This document shows positions 54,541-64,000 of a DNA stretch of 64,000 nt, one piece after another. Numbering within the stretch: position 1 is the first letter of the stretch; the number at the start of each line of letters is the position of its first letter. Both the position numbers and the translations under genes were made by a program. This DNA comes from Acanthococcus lagerstroemiae (taxonomy: Eukaryota > Arthropoda > Insecta > Hemiptera > Eriococcidae), in assembly GCA_031841125.1 (NCBI GenBank), contig CM063113.1, positions 58,769,211 to 58,833,210 of the forward strand. The letters run 5' to 3'. The notes beneath the pieces were generated by a model. It was given only the letters and a program-made list of their open reading frames with translations. It did not search any database and was not told the DNA's origin.

Positions 54541-55758
54541 GAAGTAGAGAATAAAGAAAAATCGTTATCAATGAGGAGAGGAAACCTGTGGCCCGTCTTC
54601 CCCTTATCCGATCGACCTGAAATTTTTCAGGACTTTTATTTTATTTTATTAATACTTGGGATCTTGTATAAAATAAAATAAAATAGACTAACAATTCATA
54701 AAGGCTACCCCAGTTTTCATTGATAAGGATAACGAAATCGAGAAGTGTATTGTTGAGTTGTTAAGACCTCTGAATTAGGCTTTGATGAAAAGGGGAGCAG
54801 CTTCTCACATTGTAGATGATGAAAAACAAAAACGCAAGCAGCCGACTTGGATGGGGTTCATGGCGGAAGAGGGGCTGACGAGTATCAAAAAATTTTGTCG
54901 CTCCTTAAATTTCAAGTTTTTTTGTTGTTTTTTTTTTGGGGGGGGGGGGAGGGAGAACTTTTGGCAGATGGAGATAAGTTTCCAAGCGCCTTCCTGTTGG
55001 CACCTATGATTAAGCATACCAGGAACGAAAATGCAGACATAATTTGCTCGGTTTTCTGGGTCTCTGAATTCGTATTATTCTATCCCTAATATGAATAATT
55101 ACGAAACCTCGCTGGAAAGGGAACCCAAAATTGATGTGATTGGTAAATAATAAAACATTGACACCATAGGTATTCGTACCAAGTTTCTCCAAGTCACTAA
55201 CATATCATCTTCTGTACATTTTCTCACGCGTATTAGTCTGGCTGTACACGTTGAAAACTGTGTTCACTGTTAGAAAGTAATGAAAGGAAAGAGAAATTGA
55301 TATTTTCAAGGGCAGATGCGCCGAAGATAGCCGCCAGATTCTGTTGCGGCTGCTTTGCAAACAAATTAATGAACAGTAACATCACAGAGTGGGAATCCGG
55401 GTTTATATAACGTGTTGATTTTTGAAACAGGCCTGTGGTCACATTTGGCACATCTGCCCTAATTAACAATAGTATAATCGTCATTTTTCCAGAGATATAT
55501 TCTCTCAGCGATATGGAAGTATGGAGGTTGGGGAAGTTATTCCAAGGGTGCCTCCTGTTTACAAAACTCGGTGACAAAGGCAAACTATCGAAAATTTTAT
55601 ATTTTTGCGTACAAAGCCTGTACTAGTGTGCAGTAGTGTAGATGGTTATGTTGAACCTCCTCTTCCTTTTTGTTGTGGACGTAACCAACACATCTATGTC
55701 CATTAAGCGATAACATTTAAATTTACAATCGAATTTCACGAAATAATTCAATTTCCAG

Positions 55759-56511
55759 AAAGCAAGTCGAGAAAAAGCCACTATCGATTTCGCTGAGATC
55801 ATAGAAGATTTAGATAACGACGTGATCATTGAACTGAGAAAATTCGTTGATGACACTATCTCACAGCTACCAAAGGATAATTTAATCAGAAGCCACTTCA
55901 AACACTGCAGTTTCGTACTCGCACTTTACGACGAAGTCCGAAAATCTGGCGGTACGTTGGAAGGCTATGATGTCGATGAACTGATCGCGCAGTACGAGCA
56001 AGTAACGCATCTTCTCTTACATGACAGTATGAGGGCCCAGAATTTGGTGGTGCAACTATTGTTAAACGAGCTTCAGAAAATGGATAATAAGGGGAGAAAG
56101 AGAACTGAAGCTGAAGATGCTAATTTGGATAAATTATACAATGCTCTTGAAGAGATTCCAAGCGAAACGCTCGACAAAATCGAAGACTATGTTGTTAATA
56201 TCCTCGAGTACATACCGGAGGAAAATTCGCTTTATTTTCATATGTATAACGGAATTTTTTTAATCCGGGTATTCAAATACACTCGCCTATTACCTGGCAA
56301 AAATAGAGCGATGCTGGCCTCGAAAATTAATAAATCGAAGAAACACGCGGACGAAGCTTTTAATAGATTCGTCTCCACGGCATTTCATAAAAAAACATAC
56401 CATTCTGCGGGAATTGCCGAACAGCATCGGCCATCACCAAGAGGACAGCAAGTTTCATCACCAAAACGGCAAGATGAGGCGGAATATTCAACACCCGCAG
56501 CATCGTCGTGA
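55759..56511 (+). CDS. Gene D exon 3: modules two and three
   Basis: Acceptor AATTTCCAG, phase 0, 250 codons plus TGA. KASREKATIDFAEIIEDLDN, module two IIELRKFVDDTISQLPKDNL with RSHFKHCSFVLALYDEVRK, short basic linker NKGRKRTEAEDANLD, module three IPSETLDKIEDYVVNILEYI with YFHMYNGIFLIRVFKYTRL. It lacks the poly-Lys expansion and the Ser-Pro repeats of gene C; the tail is SPRGQQVSSPKRQDEAEYST. Whole protein about 381 residues. AATAAA lies at 56547. Confidence 0.85.
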   Translation, partial: KASREKATIDFAEIIEDLDNDVIIELRKFVDDTISQLPKDNLIRSHFKHCSFVLALYDEVRKSGGTLEGYDVDELIAQYEQVTHLLLHDSMRAQNLVVQLLLNELQKMDNKGRKRTEAEDANLDKLYNALEEIPSETLDKIEDYVVNILEYIPEENSLYFHMYNGIFLIRVFKYTRLLPGKNRAMLASKINKSKKHADEAFNRFVSTAFHKKTYHSAGIAEQHRPSPRGQQVSSPKRQDEAEYSTPAASS

Positions 56512-56546
56512 GAAAAATAAATGTAAGCGTAGTTAAACTGAAATGA

Positions 56547-56552
56547 AATAAA
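56547..56552 (+). terminator. Polyadenylation signal, gene D
   Basis: AATAAA 36 bp after the stop, in a block shared with gene C. Confidence 0.5.
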
Positions 56553-56629
56553 ATATGAATTATGTGGCTCGAATTTCTTATTTAGCCCTCCGCAATTACT
56601 TACAGTTGAAGACTGTGGTACTAACCTGA

Positions 56630-57780
56630 TAGAGGAAAACGAGGTAAAAACAAGAAATTTATGGATCGACCATTTTTTAATGATTGTGCCTACTTTTTGA
56701 AAAAGCTCTACTCCTTCCTGATGAATATTTTAGAAGATGCACGTCTCCCAAAATAAAAATTCTTCACAATTAACATGCGCGAAAAATATTTTCACACAAA
56801 TGCTATAGCATTAATTTTTGTACATCTGTTTAGAACATATAGATAAAATGTTCGGAAAATCCTTATCAAACATCAGTCGAAAGGAAGTCAGTTTTTATCT
56901 TGGTTTTTTCTCACTATAAGAGCTTTCCAAACAGAAGTGATCTAAATCGCACATTAATGTATGTATATCCAGTTACATGTTGCCATAGTTTTCCATTCCC
57001 GAAAATTTGTTGTTCCTCCATTTCCCCTGCGGATCCTGCTCTTATAAGATCATATTTTTGGATACTTCAAGAGTTCGAAAAGAGCTTATGGTAAATACTT
57101 CCTTACTGGAGGACGAACAACTATTACAATATAAGTGAAATGCCAAAAGGAAAGGGACCTGTGCGTAAAAAAAAAAAACATTTTTGTGATAACAACTGTT
57201 TTTGATTAATCTTTGGCCGCTCTTTTTCGGGTGGTGTTGTCGGAAAAATTCTAAAAAATTTTCCTAAACTGCTGTAAGTCTTCAAAGTTTAGTGTCTCGA
57301 AATGTGAAAATGATATCAATTTTGTTTATTCGCTCTCCTATAAAATTTACATTTTTGCGCCCAGGTCTCTTTCCTCCTGGCATGTCACAATTTAATGTCG
57401 AATGCTGGTCATTCTGAATTGAATTTTGATGGGCGTTTGATTCCATAACTTGAAATGGTGACAGTATACGTGAAATTCATGGTCAAAACTGACAAAGAAT
57501 ATTAAAGAATATGAGTTCCAAATACAGGGTTCTTATAATCGCTAATTTCGTTTATGATTTTTTATTTTGATAACTACCACCCGAAGGGAAGAGCTACAGA
57601 TATTGAATAAAAAAATTAAAAATACCCTATTCGTACACACAGTACCTAATGGGTTTCAAATACCACTGAAATTTGTATTGATAAGGAATCAGAACACCTA
57701 TCGCCTGAACAGGAAGGGAGAAAGGGAGACAAATATCTAAAAACGCCATCAAATACTAGCTACTGAATCTTGTTTCGATG
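56630..57780 (+). repeat. Segmental duplication, copy 2
   Basis: Collinear with 49430-50500; interrupted by the MITE at 57141-57382. Confidence 0.75.
57141..57382. mobile_element. MITE with 25-bp inverted ends (242 bp)
   Basis: Left end TGCCAAAAGGAAAGGGACCT, right end AGGTCTCTTTCCTCCTGGCA. It is absent from the duplicate copy at about 49980, which serves as an empty site. I could not assign the superfamily because a clear target duplication is not visible. Confidence 0.65.
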
Positions 57781-57899
57781 TTATTCTACTTTAACTATGA
57801 GAACAGGCGAGGAAACCGCAGGCAAGAGTTAGGAGTAAAGATAATCTGACGTATTACTTACTTAGTCTCCCCTATTCTGAAGCAGGCCCATTCGGGGCG

Positions 57900-57960
57900 T
57901 TTTTAGGATACAGGGTGCGGTATCCCGGAGCCAATTTGGCACGCGTGCATCGCTTTACGT
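57900..57960 (+). repeat. Small fragment related to R1-like element 3' region
   Basis: CCCGGAGCCAATTTGGCACG and CGTGCATCGC correspond to the end of the fragment near 60440-60485 and the reverse complement of 15590-15640. Confidence 0.45.
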
Positions 57961-58990
57961 CCCTCTATCATCGAATTACTTACTTAGATTTGTATGTCAT
58001 CTCCTCTTTCAGGGTCCTGCTCCTCATCGATCAGTCTATCTCGGTTTGCTTGTCTCTCATTTGCTTTCTGCTTGGTTGGTTATTTTTTTACCTACTTTTA
58101 TCTAGTTATTGTCCATCGCATGTTTATTTTTTCGGTACCTTTCTTTCTGTCTGCCTGTCCATGTAAATTTGTCGAACCGGTACGGAGGCAGGAGAGGCTG
58201 GAGGTTGAAAAAATCACTTCATTGCATTCCTTACTTTCTCAAATTCTATTATTTGAAGCTACCCTTCTTGGTGGCTAGTGCTCTAGTTTTTAAATAAGAG
58301 TCGAAAGTGTTCATTAAAAATTAATTTCATGACTTTGAAAACCTGTAATACCTTGCGTCCATTGTATTTTAGGACATTTTCAATCCAACCCTTTGTCATA
58401 TCTTCTAATCTGAAGAATGTCCAGTTGAACATACATGGTAGTTAAGGGTTGAGTGACTCTCGAAATGTACTGGATGATGTTAACGTCAAATTTTGTTATA
58501 ATTTACCACCGTGCCTTCTCTATGAATAATATCATTCAATCACCTTGAAAACTCTATAATATAAACATTTGACATTTTCATGTTTTTGCCATGGCACATA
58601 ACCGAAAAATTTCAACAAAAAAAAGAGTTACTTTAAAGCGTTACTTTAGAGCCTCACGTTAAAAAAACAGCTGATCGAGAGCTTTGGCGGAAAAACGTTA
58701 CTTTTTGAGCATTTCTTTAGAGCGTTACTTTAGATTTTTAAAAAAATCTATGGAAATTTTACAATAGTCGTTACCTTAACCACCATCTTTATTACTCCGA
58801 TCTTCACTTCAGGGCCGAACTGATATCAAATTCAAATGCTTGAAATTTGAGTACCCAACGTACGTCAGATCCACGTGTAATTGTCTGTATAGTTTCTTCT
58901 TAAAGTAAGTACTGACTCACAGTGACACAGTAGACAGGAGGATATAAGATTCACGAAGACGGAATACCACGGATACAGTGAATTAGCTAC
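57961..58990. other. Intergenic DNA upstream of gene E, part 1
   Basis: No gene seen. GCGTTACTTTAGAG-like phrases recur between 58625 and 58740. Downstream, 59035-59150 resembles 50345-50450 upstream of gene D. Confidence 0.4.
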
Positions 58991-59779
58991 CTGTAGATTT
59001 AGATCCTTCTCGTTCAAATAAACTGGCGAAATAAAACAAAATCCACGAAATTTTTACCACTCTGCATAAAAGTCTTTTTGGATGAGGTGCGTAACTTGGA
59101 AAAATTAGTTTGAGCTCTCTTATGACTTTCCTGGGCGTAGGTATAGGAGAAAAGTAGAAGGAACTAATTTTATGACAATTTAATATCAAACAATTTCAAT
59201 TTGAAATAATTTATCGTACAAGCTACAAGGAGTAGTTTTCAATATTTTTTAAGAGGCCCAGTTCTTAGACACATTACAGGAGGTCTAAATCTTCTATCTA
59301 GCTTTATCAAAAAGGCATAGTTAGGAACTTCTGATGAGCTAGTGACAACTGATTTTCCTTATTGTTCTTAGATTTTCTACGAATAAAATTGTTTGGATGT
59401 TATCTCTAATAAAGACAAAACCTTTTGACTAAAGTTTCTTAACCGGCACTATTGAAGGTAAGTCATCTATCATCATAACTGAGTCCATCTTTTAGATACA
59501 AATTAGAGCTTCAAAAAAATCGAACAGCACACATCATTGGAAAATTTATGCCCAGTATAAGACAAATACTTTGAGAAAATTTAAATTTTCTACCCGCTCT
59601 GTAGGATAATATAATTTATATAAAAAGAATTTTAATAGGCAAAATGGTCTCCGCCAAAAAAGTTAAGACGCAATTGAAATAGTTCCTTCTTTCTTTTATT
59701 TCGGCCATTGCATCAAATCTTTGATCTGGGCCCAAGTTAGATCTCCGAAAATTCAAGTTTGAATGAAAGTATCGAATTC

Positions 59780-60500
59780 ATACTCGCAACACCGGAGGGC
59801 TCTGATGGCGATGGCGCCGGGGCCCGTGTGCACGCACTATGATCGAGGAGCACCCTGTTCGAGTATGAGGCCTGAGAACAGGAGAGGCGCGGGACGGTAA
59901 CAGCGATCAATCCCGGCAACAACAGCAGCAAAGACGACGACGACGACAGCGTGATCGGCCATCTCGCGCCGGATACCTTCGTTCCGGAAATACTGAAGAG
60001 AGGAAGCGGATGAAACCGGATGTCAGCAATTGTCTCGATCATCATGAAGAGGTAGATCCTGGCAGAGTGGTCGAGGCAGAGGGCCGACGGACAAAGCTCG
60101 GTCCACGCCACCGAACACAACAACTCTGAACCATTCTAGAACTTCTGCAGCTACTACGGACCCCCGGCAGGGCTCACCCCGCCGTCATCACCTTCCTGCG
60201 TCGCCACACGTACCATGACGAGGAGGTGAGGGGTGAAGGAAGGAAGCGCGTCCATCAGTTGTGCACCCGAATTCCTGGTTAATGCTGGGTGAGCGTTGCC
60301 TCGGTTAGTAGGGTGTCCCGTGGTGGCCCTGGCAGGACAGCGTGAATCCGAAGCGGAGAGGCGAAATGGGGGCTCGGCCAGCCTCAATGCGTCCCTCTGG
60401 TCATTGATGTGATACTCAAAAGGGTAGTTTCTGGGGCCAGGGATGCGCTCCCTGGGGAGCCTTTTTAGCATGCATGCATCGCCATACGCTTCACCAATGG
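59780..60500 (+). pseudogene. R1-like non-LTR retrotransposon 3' fragment, + strand
   Basis: GC-rich block homologous to 12790-13200 but in the opposite orientation. The + strand retains a decayed knuckle region (CACCCTGTTCGAGTATGAGG corresponds to HTLFEC-E in the other copy) and continues past the ORF into a 3' tail ending near GCATGCATCGCCATACGC. The long minus-strand frames here are shadows of the former coding strand. Confidence 0.7.
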
Positions 60501-60717
60501 AACACCGGAGAACTTTTGATGGTTCATTTGCAACAAGGCTCAGCTCTTCAGGAAGGTCTTGTACTCAATGCAGCGTTACGTTTGAAATACTCATTTTCTA
60601 CAGGTCCTACATACATTAAAATTCATTATCATGTAAATTGAGATCCGTTCCTTTCGTAAATTATTATTTCACGAATTTCTGAAACCGTCAAAGCAGACTT
60701 ATAACTGTATAAGTATT

Positions 60718-60725
60718 TATAAATA
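60718..60725 (+). promoter_or_regulatory. TATA box of gene E
   Basis: TATAAATA 112 bp before the ATG, in the context AAGTATTTATAAATAACG, similar to genes C and D. Confidence 0.6.
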
Positions 60726-60829
60726 ACGCCAGGCTCTGAATTCAACTCATAACGGTTTTCATGTATTTCATTCCAGTTTTTTTTTTGTTTTTGTTTTAAT
60801 CGGAGGCTTAGCGGTTCAAAAATTTTAGC

Positions 60830-60877
60830 ATGAAGATAGATGCGCTTGTTCTGTTAGTAACGCTTGTTTTCCTGAAG
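60830..60877 (+). CDS. Gene E exon 1: signal peptide exon
   Basis: Sixteen codons MKIDALVLLVTLVFLK, donor GTAATC, phase 0. The Asp at position 4 is unusual next to the hydrophobic core. Confidence 0.75.
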
Positions 60878-61419
60878 GTAATCACAACTTATTCATTAAT
60901 ACGTAGAATCCAATAACCTGTTGAGTTTGAAGCTTTCCGAATACATTGTTGACGTCAAATTACCCGTCAGTTAAATATTGAGGCACCTGTTGGGAGTTGG
61001 AGGGGGCCGATAGTTTCGCGAAGAACAATATAGTAGATATTATTTCTAGAGCCTGTTTTTGATAATAATTCAAACCTAATTTAAAAATGGGTCTAATTAA
61101 AGCGGAGTAGGGACTCAAAAATGAAGATTAAAATAAAAACGAAACGGATATCGCATCATTTTGGTGCAAACGTTGTTGAACTCAACTCCTGATATTAATT
61201 TGTGTGGCCATTTTTCTTATCCTTTATTCACCCATGGATGCGATTTTAATTTTATATCTTAGTGTACGTATTTTCATTCAACAGTTCTCTACAAGTCCTT
61301 CGTTTATGTCGAATATCAATAATTGTCATTGCATCCTTTGCCAAGATCAGGATATAGGTAGCTAGAATAGATACGCTAGATCATTCCTTCGCCTAATTTA
61401 AGACGTGTTCGATTTGCAG

Positions 61420-61758
61420 ATCGAAATCAGTAATGCGACTAAAGAGGCTTTAACTAGGAAAACGTTCTTGCAGAGCCAACCGGAGTTGAAAACATTATTT
61501 AGATCGTTCAGAAAACTTTCATTTAGAAGGTTGGATTATATTCTGCGTAAACTTCCTACTCAGGCCTATAATTACTCGCAAACTCGGAAGAATGCGTTTC
61601 TTCGACATATGGACAACTTACTGTTCATCCTGAAGGTGTACGATAATGTGTATCACTTAGATGATGATGACAAAGTTGCGGGAAGGATTTTTAAGGTTTT
61701 AGTGAATTTCCCACGCTTACACCTAGAGCTCCTGGAAATCAAGCTACATATCTCAGAG
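61420..61758 (+). CDS. Gene E exon 2: first helical module
   Basis: 113-codon phase-0 exon from TTTGCAG to GTTAGT. IEISNATKEALTRKTFLQSQ, core LRHMDNLLFILKVYDNVY, end FKVLVNFPRLHLELLEIKL. More diverged from C and D than they are from each other. Exon 3 is not in the window; intron 2 of the paralogues is 0.8-3.2 kb, so it probably lies beyond 64000. Confidence 0.75.
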
Positions 61759-62164
61759 GTTAGTATAATACTACTGCCGTATACTATTCAGATTAAGAAT
61801 GATCAATAATAAAAGATAATTTATCGGATGAGGAGTTGATCCACAAACTGCCCTTAATCCAGGATTCTGAGCACCTTCTTTTGATGAAATTGAAAGCTAA
61901 GATCAGAATCTATAAGATTTTTTATCGTAATTTTAACTTTAATTACTGATGTGTAGGGCAAGTTTTTTTCTGCATTTGCTTATTTTCCCCACTGATTATT
62001 TCTGCGCATATCCACATTGTCTTTACCATTCATGAAATTTTAAGTAAATTTGAGCCCAACTTGGTTCCGCATATTTCTGCATATTTAAGGAATTATGCAT
62101 ATTTTCGCATAAAATCGTACATTTCAACGCATATTTGCGCACATTCGTCCATTTTTCTCATTTT
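61759..62164. other. Presumed intron 2 of gene E, 5' part
   Basis: AT-rich with recurrent GCATATTT / TTCGCAT phrases (62080-62150), which continue to the right of the copia remnant (63280, 63785), as expected if the latter split one older repeat. Confidence 0.4.
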
Positions 62165-62371
62165 TAATGAAATTAATAATTCGTAACTGAATAACTACAT
62201 CTATTTACAGCTGAATATATAAAACTCACTTACTAAACATTAAGAACGTGAAAGTGATAAGAACAAAAATATGGGTCGGTTATGCAAAACAGAAAAACGA
62301 ACTTGTAGCGCTCTCTATCGGATTTTACTTTAAACACTTTGATACATTGTCTAAACATAGAAACTTCAACA
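62165..62371 (-). repeat. Copia remnant LTR (3')
   Basis: 207 bp; reads TGTTGAAG... on minus and ends ...AATTTCATTA. Confidence 0.8.
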
Positions 62372-62465
62372 CTTTCCCTTGTTTAAAGGTAAAATAAGCA
62401 AAAAAAATTAATAAACTATTAAACTCTACTACAAGAATTAATACTAAGGCACTAAGAAGAGCGCT

Positions 62466-63065
62466 TTATAAAAGACCCATTTTATTACACAAAATTTGAA
62501 AACGGGGCGCTGCTATTGGTTTGGTCATCACATCAGCCACTTGGTTCTCTGATGACACTTGTTCGACTGCTAGGCTTTCCTCTGACACTTTCTTTCGGAC
62601 AAAGAAGTGTTTCCTTTGGATATGTTTTGTTCTTCTATGATTCTCTGGATTTTCGGCTAACCTCACAGCTGCTGCATTATCAATCTGCAAAATCGGCACT
62701 TCCAACAGCTCGCTCATTTGACTCAGAAGACGACTAAGCCAAATTATTTCTTTTGCGGCTTCACTTGCTGCAACTATTTCAGCTTCTGTAGTGGAGTCAG
62801 TAACTGAACCTTGGCGTTGACTTAACCAAGAGACGGCTGCTCCTGCATAAGTTACTAAAACTCCTGATGTTGATCTGCCTGTCTGGATACACCCACCAAA
62901 ATCTGCATCTGAATAACAGGTGAGAATACCTTTCTCTGCATTATGGTGATACAACAACCCGACGTTGATGGTACCTGTAATGTACCTGAACACTCTTTTT
63001 AATCTGCCGATGTCATCTGAAGTCGGATTTTCAAGTGATCTGGATAGGAAACCAACTGCATAACC
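62466..63065 (-). pseudogene. Copia pol remnant: RT end and RNase H
   Basis: Open minus frame entering from the LTR boundary. It carries AVGFLSRSLENPTSDDIGRL, KRVFRYITGT, then RNase H motifs YSDADFGGC, STSGVLV, TTEAEIVAASEAAKEIIWL, KHIQRKHFFVR and ADVMTKP. These are hallmark copia residues, uninterrupted, so loss of the rest was by deletion, not decay. Confidence 0.9.
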
Positions 63066-63272
63066 TAATGAAATTAATAATTCGTAACTGAATAACTACA
63101 TCTATTTACAGCTGAATATATAAAACTCACATACTAAACATTAAGAACGTAAAAGTGATAAGAACAAAAATATGGGTCGGTTATGCAAAACAGAAAAACG
63201 AACTTGTAGCGCTCTCTATCGGATTTTACTTTAAACACTTTCATACATTGTCTAAACATAGAAACTTCAACA
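63066..63272 (-). repeat. Copia remnant LTR (5')
   Basis: Directly abuts the pol remnant, marking the deletion junction. Confidence 0.8.
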
Positions 63273-63277
63273 ATTTT

Positions 63278-64000
63278 TGCCGCATATTAACTGAAATATA
63301 TGCTGTATGATGCAAGCTTGAAGCAGGTTTTATTCATGGACGCTAGCGCTTGGCACTGCTAGCTCCAACTAGCGAAGTTCTAAATTGATGAGCTGACTTC
63401 CAAAATGCTCTTAGTTCAAAACACAGAAGTTTGGGAAATTAAAAAGAAAATGCAATTAAGGTCTTATTTACTATCATAGTCGTATCAGTGCATTGAACAC
63501 ATGTAACTCGCCTCCTAATAGAGATAATTCGCGGTAACCGCTGGAATGTGTATTTTCTTCTTCTCCACCAGATATCGCTAAAATTTCAATTTCGGTAATT
63601 TTGGAATAAGCGCGTTTTTGAAATCAGATCCTCATCGATTGTTTTTTTCGAAGTTTTAAATTTTTTCTTTCCGTTTTATTTTGGTTACTCATTTTGTGAG
63701 TCTGGCGTGTATTTCATCCAATTTCGCTGAAAAAATCCTGCGTTTTGATAGCCTAGCCGCCTTATTTTGGAAAGGGAAATTTTTTCGCATAATTATTTTT
63801 GAGATTTTAAGCGTATATTTCGCAATTTTTACCGCATAAAAAATTTGTCCTACTGATGTTCTAAGTTTAATTTTGCGATGGTATTGTTGATTGGGAAAAA
63901 AAAGAAGATTTTTCAATCAACTTAGATCATTAGTAAATTGTAACTTTCATACCGCACTGTCTATTTCAATTAAAAAATTGGAAAATTTCCTAATTTATAC
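63278..64000. other. AT-rich DNA to the window end
   Basis: Presumed intron 2 of gene E. The 75-codon minus frame at 63689-63916 lacks motifs and a module core, so it is not exon 3. Confidence 0.4.

Larger units (their letters stand above)
62160..63277 (-). mobile_element. Internally deleted Ty1/copia LTR element
   Basis: Two direct repeats of 207 bp (62165-62371, 63066-63272) differ at about four positions and are flanked by ATTTT on both sides (62160-62164, 63273-63277), a 5-bp duplication. On the minus strand each begins TGTTGAAGTTTCTATG. The interior is only about 690 bp and starts abruptly in pol next to the 5' LTR, with no primer-binding site, gag, protease, integrase or RT core. A purine tract AAGGGAAAG precedes the 3' LTR. 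Confidence 0.85.

Noticed and set aside
59737..60123. 128-codon minus frame near 60 kb
   Set aside because: It is the antisense of the decayed R1-like coding strand.
1..64000. CRISPR array, tRNA or rRNA genes, bacterial operon structure
   Set aside because: No regularly spaced identical repeats with unique spacers, no cloverleaf or rRNA core sequences noticed, and gene structure is eukaryotic.

Overview
The window reads as nuclear DNA of an arthropod, most likely an insect. It is AT-rich, has short spliced exons with GT..AG introns and AATAAA signals, and is crowded with eukaryotic transposons. There are no bacterial operons, rRNA or tRNA genes and no CRISPR. I cannot name the species from sequence alone.

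Host layer. Five paralogous genes (A-E here) lie head to tail on the + strand: A 6323-12053, B 14983-18744, C 20940-26213, D 52308-56511 and E 60830 to beyond the window. All share one plan: a TATA box 101-117 bp before the ATG; a first exon of exactly 16 codons encoding a signal peptide; a phase-0 intron; exon 2 with one helical module; a second phase-0 intron; and exon 3 with two more modules and a variable charged tail. The modules share an H-x2/3-N/C-x2-F/L-hydrophobic core. I recognise no named family. The proteins look secreted and several carry Lys/Arg clusters resembling nuclear-localisation signals, so an effector or venom-type role is possible but only inferred. C and D, and parts of the intergenic DNA around C, D and E, are recent segmental duplicates.

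Mobile layer. Between C and D sits a complete 19.8-kb Polinton/Maverick (28612-48422) with 307-bp terminal inverted repeats and a perfect 6-bp target duplication (GTAATG). It encodes protein-primed DNA polymerase B, packaging ATPase, retroviral-type integrase, a PLA2-domain minor capsid protein, adenain-like protease, penton-like and major capsid proteins, several unknowns and a secreted two-Ig-domain protein. Its polymerase gene is split by a complete 6.0-kb P-type transposon (31010-37019) with 32-bp inverted repeats and a perfect 8-bp target duplication. That transposon's predicted transposase carries an array of C2H2/C2HC zinc knuckles where P elements normally have a THAP domain. Other elements: a ~2.2-kb long-inverted-repeat element (1880-4095); small DNA-transposon derivatives at 8156, 10134, 17771 and 57141; R1-like non-LTR fragments at 12790, 15566, 57900 and 59780; and an internally deleted copia-type solo element at 62165-63272.

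Region by region: 1-6200 has no gene and holds the long inverted repeat; 6.2-26.3 kb holds genes A-C with transposon-filled introns; 26.3-28.6 kb is intergenic with a dispersed repeat; 28.6-48.4 kb is the Polinton with its nested P element; 48.4-52.2 kb is intergenic; 52.3-56.5 kb is gene D; 56.5-60.7 kb is a duplicated spacer plus a retroelement fragment; 60.8-64 kb is the 5' part of gene E and the copia remnant.
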